Positions 58,201-64,000 of a DNA stretch of 64,000 nucleotides are shown here, one piece after another. Numbering within the stretch: the first letter of the stretch is position 1; every line of letters begins with the position of its first letter. Source of the stretch: Chrysopilus asiliformis (taxonomy: Eukaryota; Arthropoda; Insecta; Diptera; Rhagionidae); contig OZ035960.1 in assembly GCA_964034945.1 (NCBI GenBank), positions 50,719,706-50,783,705 on the forward strand, in the 5' to 3' direction. The notes under the pieces are model-generated. The model did not search any database. It was given only the letters and a program-made list of their open reading frames with translations, and had not been told where the DNA came from. A program made the position numbers and the translations under genes.

Positions 58201-58681
58201 CATAAGGGAAAGATGTGCCGCAGGCAAAATTTTTTTTAAAAATCTATACTTCAAAGCTGCCAAAGTCAAGGGTTTACACGGCTAGTAATGGGTAATAGGT
58301 AAATGATGTATTCCTCATTAAATACATAAACTTGAGGCCCAGAACGCAAGATAAAACGGCGCCGGAAGCAAAACCTATAGGGCGACCCCTCTGTTTCTAA
58401 AAAAAGTGATAAAAACATTGTTTTGTATGCTTGAAAACTTTGAAAGACCGATCAGAGAGTAGAGAGAGGTTTGTTTGAATTTCAGCCTGAATTTTTATTT
58501 GTGACAATCTAGTAAAAAAAATGGTTCTTTTGGCGAATTCGCATCACAGATTTAGAGCATGCTCTATTCTAGAGTCGAATAGTGCCTACTTTATTTAATA
58601 CCATTTCGTGAGAAAATATTTGTTGAAATTTTCTTTTCGATATAAAACTTAAATCGAGTAATTTTCGAGCAAAAAGAGCAG

Positions 58682-58806
58682 AGGCCTTATTACCGAACAC
58701 GATACGATTGGATCGAGTCGTAAACTCCAAGTTGTTGTTAGTGTAAAACACTAACGATACGAATTTACGATACGAACTAATCGTATCGTGTTCGGTAATA
58801 AGGCCT
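58682..58806. mobile_element. 125-bp MITE, sister of 12938-13066, CAG target duplication
   Basis: Ends AGGCCTTATTACCGAACACG and CGTGTTCGGTAATAAGGCCT. The left arm core GAACACGATACGATTGGATC and the spacer 'gttgttgttagtgtaaaaca' match the 12.9-kb copy. CAG flanks it at 58679-58681 and 58807-58809, as in the first copy. Confidence 0.85.
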
Positions 58807-58889
58807 CAGGTCTCGCGAATACGCGTATGCAACAAAAATTGCGGCGCAGGGCAAAACTTTTATTTAAAACATAAGAGACGCTACAATTG

Positions 58890-59600
58890 CCAGAGGCCAA
58901 TCGTCGAATACTCTATATAATGACAGAGAAAATATTTATTTAAAAAAATCTATTTGTTTAGGAGAGAGGAAAGGAGTGGTCCGATTGGATTTTGATGTAT
59001 GGATAAGTTATGTAAATCAGTAACGTAACGAAATAACGAAACGAAATCGGAGTTTGTTTTCGTTATTTTCACTCTATTTCTGGAGATACGAAAAAGAAAA
59101 TCTGTTAAGCAACTTTTTTGTATCGAAAATATTTTCTTTTTGGTATCTCCAGAAATAGAGTGAATCTGGCGAAAGCAAAGTTCGACACAGAATCAGCGAC
59201 GTCAAAATAGCCTTTGACATTGACACAAAAAATGTCGTTTTTGTTGGGCAAATTTTTTTAAATAAAGTAAACCTTTTGTACGATATTTTTTCCTTCCAAG
59301 TTTTTTTTTATTGATATTTTAACTTAAGAATCACTGCTTTAGTTTTTTTGCCGATTGGATTCTGGTGTATGGATGAGTTATGTAAAATCCTATTCTAAAT
59401 ACATTTTACCTTTATAAATTTCTCAATATGACTCACCGTTTTCGAGAAAATCGCAAAACAAAAACGGTTTCGTTTGTGTGGGGGATGGAGGAAGGAATGG
59501 TCAGATTTCACCCGTGCAAGATTTGAGCCGAGCTTTTTACCAGAAACATAACTGTACAAAATTTCAGATCTCTAGCTCAATCCTGTCGCCACAAGTAAAA
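58890..59600 (+). repeat. Family D copy with an internal hairpin
   Basis: 'gagaggaaaggagtggtccg', 'cgagaaaatcgcaaaac' and 'aaaatttcagatctctagct' match 32370-32590 and 37900-37975. A hairpin with 33-bp arms ('cactctatttctggagatac' against 'gtatctccagaaatagagtg') at 59068-59164 looks like a later insertion. Confidence 0.65.
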
Positions 59601-62600
59601 CGTTTATTAAAATAATGCATACAGGTAGAAATTATTGCTCTGTAGGCCGAAAATTTTAATTCGCAAGGTGAAACACTCCCTTAAATTAGGGTTACCATCC
59701 CGTCCGATTTTTGTCCGTACGTTGTCTTCGATTTAACCTTTAACTGACGAAGTGAAAAAAAAACGTTACATAGGTTATTAATTCAGCCGTGTCCGTCGCT
59801 GCACTAGTCTGTGCGCAATCTCTGTGGATTTTATACAAACTTCTCTAGAAATAGAAATGCCTGGAAAAGCTAGCCCAGTTAGACGATATTGTCCCATGGC
59901 AGATACGATTTTAACCTCCTCAAGGTGAGAAACGATCGTTCAGCAAAGGATGTTGACACGGGAAACGTAGCCAAAATTTTCAAAAAAAAGTTTTAGTGCT
60001 CGCGGAAAAAATTGCTCACTACATTTCTCTAATATTTGATTGCATTAAAGTCACTGCTGATTGCTTCCAATTTTTTGCCCAAATTTCGTATTCAGTCAAT
60101 AAACCATCCAGATTTTCATTTGGCTACTACATCTGTTGAATCTCTTTCAACCCTTCCTTTGCTTCGCAACTTTTTTTTTTTAGAAATTTTTATTCTCAAT
60201 TTGGTGGGGGGTTGGTTGAACACCCCAAACCCCCATCCTGGTAAAGAACTTGTATTACATCAATGTGCCAAATAAAGTACCATAAAATGCGGTGAGAATT
60301 TAAACATAATACCGCTCTATAAAATACTTTAATGTGGATATAGACTACAGTAGAGAATAACAATGGACGAATGTGCCACCATTCAATATGCTATAAAACT
60401 TCACCATAGCCCGGCGGAGTAGAGTATCGGTCGGTGTATTTACTTTTAGCACTCGCTATATTAGCAATGACCTGTCTGCTGCTGTCAGTGCTTTAATACA
60501 CAATTTTTTTCGCATTTTCTACACCACCAGATGCCTTGGCAAATAAACAATCTAAAATCCGAACTGTATCAAAACTTCACCCAGATATCGCCGGAATTGA
60601 ACCATCGATCCGTTTATCCCTTCATCGTGCTGTACCAGAGAATGAACGAAAAAAAAAGAAAATCCAAAATATCATTAAAACGGGAAAATATTTCATAATA
60701 TTCGGGACATAATTGAACTCGTATTTTGGGGTGGTTATGTTAAGGCATTCATAGTATTGTGTTTTTTCATCCCTTTTTACTTCTTGTCTCGATGATTATG
60801 TGATACATTTTTACTATGTCACAAAATTCAAACTTTCGAGCATATTTTTTGGTGCTAGTTTGCTGGATCGGTCATCGAAGGATATGCAAATGATGTGATC
60901 CTTCCACCCCTTGGCTTGAAATCGAAGAAACTGACTTGGTTTCGTAGTGGAAATGACCCGGAATTCAACATACAAACAGAACGGGGCCGTAGAATCAGTG
61001 CCGATGTAAACTTTGTGCGATATTCGCTATTTTGAGCTACTTTTACAACCCTTTGCGTTGACCCTGCTGGCTGTAGCTGCAGAGAATCGGGCGGGGGTGA
61101 ATCACTTTTGGAGGAGAAACTTCAATGCCTAATACCTGAACATTGCGAAACTTGGCAACATTGCTTGAAATTGAATAGATTTTTGGAACCGACCGTGACT
61201 CCGCCTTCTTTAATTTAGGTTCTTGCGCTTTTGCCGCACGCCGATTGGCGGAAATCGAACGCACACGCCCGTTCTGCGCAGAATCCAGCTTGGTTAACTG
61301 TTTTCTTACCTGAAACCGGGATCGGCGAGCGTGTGAGTCGGACGTGTACACACAGTCGCTGCAAAAGTATGTGTGCGTATACGCGGAAGGTGTACCGAAA
61401 CAGTTAAGACCCCTCACACTCGCACACGCTGGCAGGCCAATTCGTGTGAAACATGGTGTCGCTGCGATAGGTTTGGGTGCTACGGGCAGATGGACGGATT
61501 CCAGGCAATCCTAACTTATAGGCGTGTAGAAGGCTGCCGTTTGAGGTGAAGTAAGCGGACATGATGGAGTCGGTGTTTTCACTTCGGCCCATCGCAGCGA
61601 ATTTGCTCGAACACGCTACGGACCGGTGCGGTGGTGTGAGTGGCGGCTGGCTCGAAAGAGGGGGTTGTGTGCACATCGGATATTTTGGGGAGGTAGCAAA
61701 CTGTAAATGTGTAGTAAGCATTGCCTGCACGTGGAGGGGGTTGGCTTACTGTAGACGACCGGTTCATAGGTTTTCGGTATGCTGTTCGAACCGTCCTAGG
61801 CTATTTCAGCAGTAGTTCACATCCTTACCAATGTAGTAGTCGCATTGTGCTAGTGTGTGCATTTGCTGTACGCTTATACCGATATGAATTGGCTTTTTGT
61901 TTTGATTGTTTTTGTGTTGCTTTTGCTTGGGTATTTTTTTCGTGCTGTTCGTATTTGGTTTTGGATGTGAAATTTTTTGGTGGGTACCTCGAACAGGTTT
62001 CACGAACGTTTACTGGAAACAGAAAGGTGCTCAATTCTGTACTGTGTGGAGGTATTTTTGCTGCTCCTCTCTTTAACACGGGCTCTGTGTACCTATCATA
62101 AAAATCAGTGGCACCATCATCTTCAGTTTTTGATTGTTACGCTCTGGGTCGCTAAGCCGAGCTCTTGTGCTTGTCGCGATTTTATACGGGAAAAATATCA
62201 AATTTTTACCCATTATTTAACTTACAACTTTTGTTATATCAACAAATACTCATCATAATAATAACGATCGTCGAGCTAAATAAATACGTACTCACCCGCT
62301 GTCATTGTCGTGTACTATAAATTCAATCGTTATATTTTTTTTTTGTGTTTACCTTTTGTGTAATATTTTTATTTCATTGTTATAAAAATTCATTGACATC
62401 GTATCGTAACATTTAAAAAAAAAAACAGAGGAAAAACATTGGCAAATAAACAAATATAGCCAGGAACAAATGTTTGAGAGTTTTGTGTAACGGGAACAGA
62501 TGCGAATAACCGTAAAGATACGTGGATTATGATTATTATTATTGACTAACGACATGATCAATTAATGTGAAGTTCATATAGTTCTCAATTATCGCGAAAA

Positions 62601-63225
62601 GTTCGTTATACTTTGTACCGTTAAAATTTTGGGTAGATTTTGTTTATCATTTCGTTGGTTTACAATACGTTTCGCAAAGAATATCGTGTGTAAAAGATTT
62701 AATGACCAGAGAAAATCCTAGTGTTGTCTAAAAATTCAAAGTTAAAAGCGTCAAAATACCCAAAAAAACCCCCCTTAACCATGTGCTGAAAATAATTTAC
62801 GTGGGGGTAGAGTGCCTAAAATTACCCACCTGATAGATCGGAGGCAATGTTCTGACAATAGTTTTTTTTGTGTATGACGGATTTGAAATCAAACTAAATC
62901 ACAATGTCAGTGGTGTTGATGCGATACGGTCAATGTTTTGTGTTTGAGAAATCCTGTAGTTAGAAGATCGAAGGAATACTTGTTGGTCGTCTCTTGACAG
63001 TTTTGTACGATTCGAATGTGTGTTTGTTAACGTCTTAAATGTGGACTACGGGATAATAGTATAGTCCCTTTGTTTGGCACTACGTTTAAGGAGTAAAACG
63101 AAATATTTTGACTGTAACAAAGACAAATTACTGACAAAAAAAAACAAAAGAATTAAAAAAAAAACTTGGACCATTAGGTACTAAACGCAATTATAGAAAT
63201 AATTATCCAAACTGTTTGCATACAG
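59601..63225. other. SoxNeuro upstream or 5'UTR region, non-coding
   Basis: 59687-59720 carries another 'tagggttaccatcccgtccg' hAT-like end. 60880-61830 is clearly more GC-rich than the rest of the window, with several overlapping ORFs on both strands (up to 126 codons) but no domain. That pattern suits a promoter, 5' exon or conserved regulatory block. 62100-63220 is AT-rich and probably a 5'UTR intron. No TATA box or start site can be assigned by eye. Confidence 0.5.
63224..63225 (+). other. Likely splice acceptor before the SoxNeuro start codon
   Basis: 'actgtttgcatacAG|GGATTCCG' lies 20 bases before the ATG, at the point where AT-rich DNA gives way to GC-rich coding sequence. It would end an intron within the 5'UTR. 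No donor was identified. Confidence 0.5.
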
Positions 63226-63244
63226 GGATTCCGCAACCGACGAC

Positions 63245-64000
63245 ATGTTAACTATGGAGGCTGATATGAAGGGGGGTATCCTACATGCGACCATGCCCCC
63301 GCATCACGCATCAGCCCTGCACGGACACACGGCATCGCCGTACAGTGCGCTCGGACCTCTAGGAATGATGAATCTTGGACAATCACAGCTGTCACAGTCG
63401 CAGCTCTCGTCACATCATCATCACCACCATTCGATGGCATCACACATGACGACCACGTCTAGTGGCAACAATGGCCAAACGAGTCTAGGAAATGGAGCCG
63501 GCGGTGGTGCCGGGGGCAACGGCATGCAGCCGCAACAGCAACAGCAGCAGAATCAGCAGCTGAACGCGCACGGCTCCCCGTTGCACAGTTCTAGCGGACT
63601 GAGTCCCAATCAAGGACAGAATCAATCGAATAGTGCATTATCCGGCGGAAACGGCGGACACCACATGACATCGCCGACGGGTCAGTCGCATCATCATCAC
63701 GCGGGCCTAGCTGGAGCGGCCGCCAACAACAACAATAATACGACGAATAAAAATCAAAATCTTGACCGTGTAAAGCGGCCGATGAACGCGTTTATGGTGT
63801 GGTCGCGAGGTCAGCGTCGCAAAATGGCATCGGACAACCCGAAAATGCACAATTCCGAAATTTCGAAGCGATTGGGAGCGCAATGGAAGGATCTGTCCGA
63901 GGCTGAAAAGCGGCCCTTCATCGATGAAGCGAAACGGTTACGTGCGGTTCATATGAAGGAGCATCCGGACTACAAATACCGACCACGGCGTAAAACAAAA
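63245..64000 (+). CDS. SoxN: SoxNeuro-type SoxB transcription factor, N-terminal 252 residues
   Basis: Sequence-specific HMG-box transcription factor that, in insects, specifies early neuroectoderm and neural stem cells. The ATG at 63245 opens 252 codons with no stop to the window edge. A second ATG at 63254 (residue 4) has the better context. Residues 1-172 are low in complexity: a His run at 57-62, a Gln run near 95-102, and Gly, Asn and Ser-rich segments. The HMG box starts at about residue 174 with [20 protein letters not shown], followed by [20 protein letters not shown] and ends [13 protein letters not shown] at the edge. RGQRRKMA, rather than the LQRRQIA type, separates it from Dichaete. 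No intron is seen, as in other insect SoxB1 coding regions. The C-terminal activation domain lies beyond the window. Confidence 0.93.
   Translation, partial: MLTMEADMKGGILHATMPPHHASALHGHTASPYSALGPLGMMNLGQSQLSQSQLSSHHHHHHSMASHMTTTSSGNNGQTSLGNGAGGGAGGNGMQPQQQQQQNQQLNAHGSPLHSSSGLSPNQGQNQSNSALSGGNGGHHMTSPTGQSHHHHAGLAGAAANNNNNTTNKNQNLDRVKRPMNAFMVWSRGQRRKMASDNPKMHNSEISKRLGAQWKDLSEAEKRPFIDEAKRLRAVHMKEHPDYKYRPRRKTK

Noticed and set aside
61043..62101. Overlapping ORFs of 84-126 codons on both strands upstream of SoxNeuro
   Set aside because: They result from locally high GC; no domain, no conserved motif, and mutually overlapping frames. Kept as possible promoter/5'UTR only.

Overview
This is an AT-rich insect nuclear window, probably dipteran. 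The order is inferred from a SoxNeuro-type gene, Tc1/mariner, hAT and Jockey-type relics, and small introns; the species is not identifiable by eye. It holds no bacterial-style genes, no CRISPR array and no rRNA or tRNA gene that I could see. The only host gene I identify with confidence is the 5' part of a SoxB-group gene, SoxNeuro, at the right edge (63245-64000, +). It enters an HMG box that is open to the window end. Nearly everything to its left is transposable-element (TE) sequence or non-coding DNA.

Left edge, 1-6819 (-): the 5' two thirds of an apparently intact Ty3/gypsy-type LTR retrotransposon. It has an LTR, a tRNA-Lys-like primer binding site, a long leader, gag with a zinc knuckle, and pol (protease, reverse transcriptase, RNase H, integrase). 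Pol lies in the -1 frame behind a GGGAAAC slippery heptamer. I read pol codon by codon and found no stop. The element runs off the window.

6.8-17.5 kb: a mosaic. It contains a foldback element with 235-bp inverted repeats, scrambled Jockey-like reverse transcriptase pieces, and two near-identical 1.2-kb direct repeats (about 10.83-12.04 and 16.10-17.31 kb). Between the repeats are a Tc1 relic, several MITEs, a hAT element with a perfect 8-bp target duplication, and four host-gene-like fragments: a ZAD zinc-finger first exon, the N-terminus of beta-COP, a three-exon RS/coiled-coil fragment, and an unidentified exon. A hairpin resembling a Helitron 3' end closes the block near 17.44 kb. This is the most unusual region of the window.

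17.5-59.6 kb: dispersed repeat families in several copies each, nested MITEs, and a 1.2-kb array of the 8-mer ACTAACAG that grew from the tail of a dispersed repeat. Also present are an internally deleted mariner-like element, a 5'-truncated LINE with a target duplication, and a short retroposon with a target duplication. Long stretches between them look unique and non-coding. Two weak host-gene candidates stand out: a 56-residue secreted-peptide ORF (31529-31699) and a two-exon model at 56357-56883.

59.6-63.2 kb: upstream or 5'UTR territory of SoxNeuro, with a likely splice acceptor at 63224-63225 just before the start codon. If SoxNeuro is the functional anchor, the TE-laden DNA to its left is its upstream intergenic or intronic landscape, and the non-repetitive islands within it are the places where enhancers could lie.
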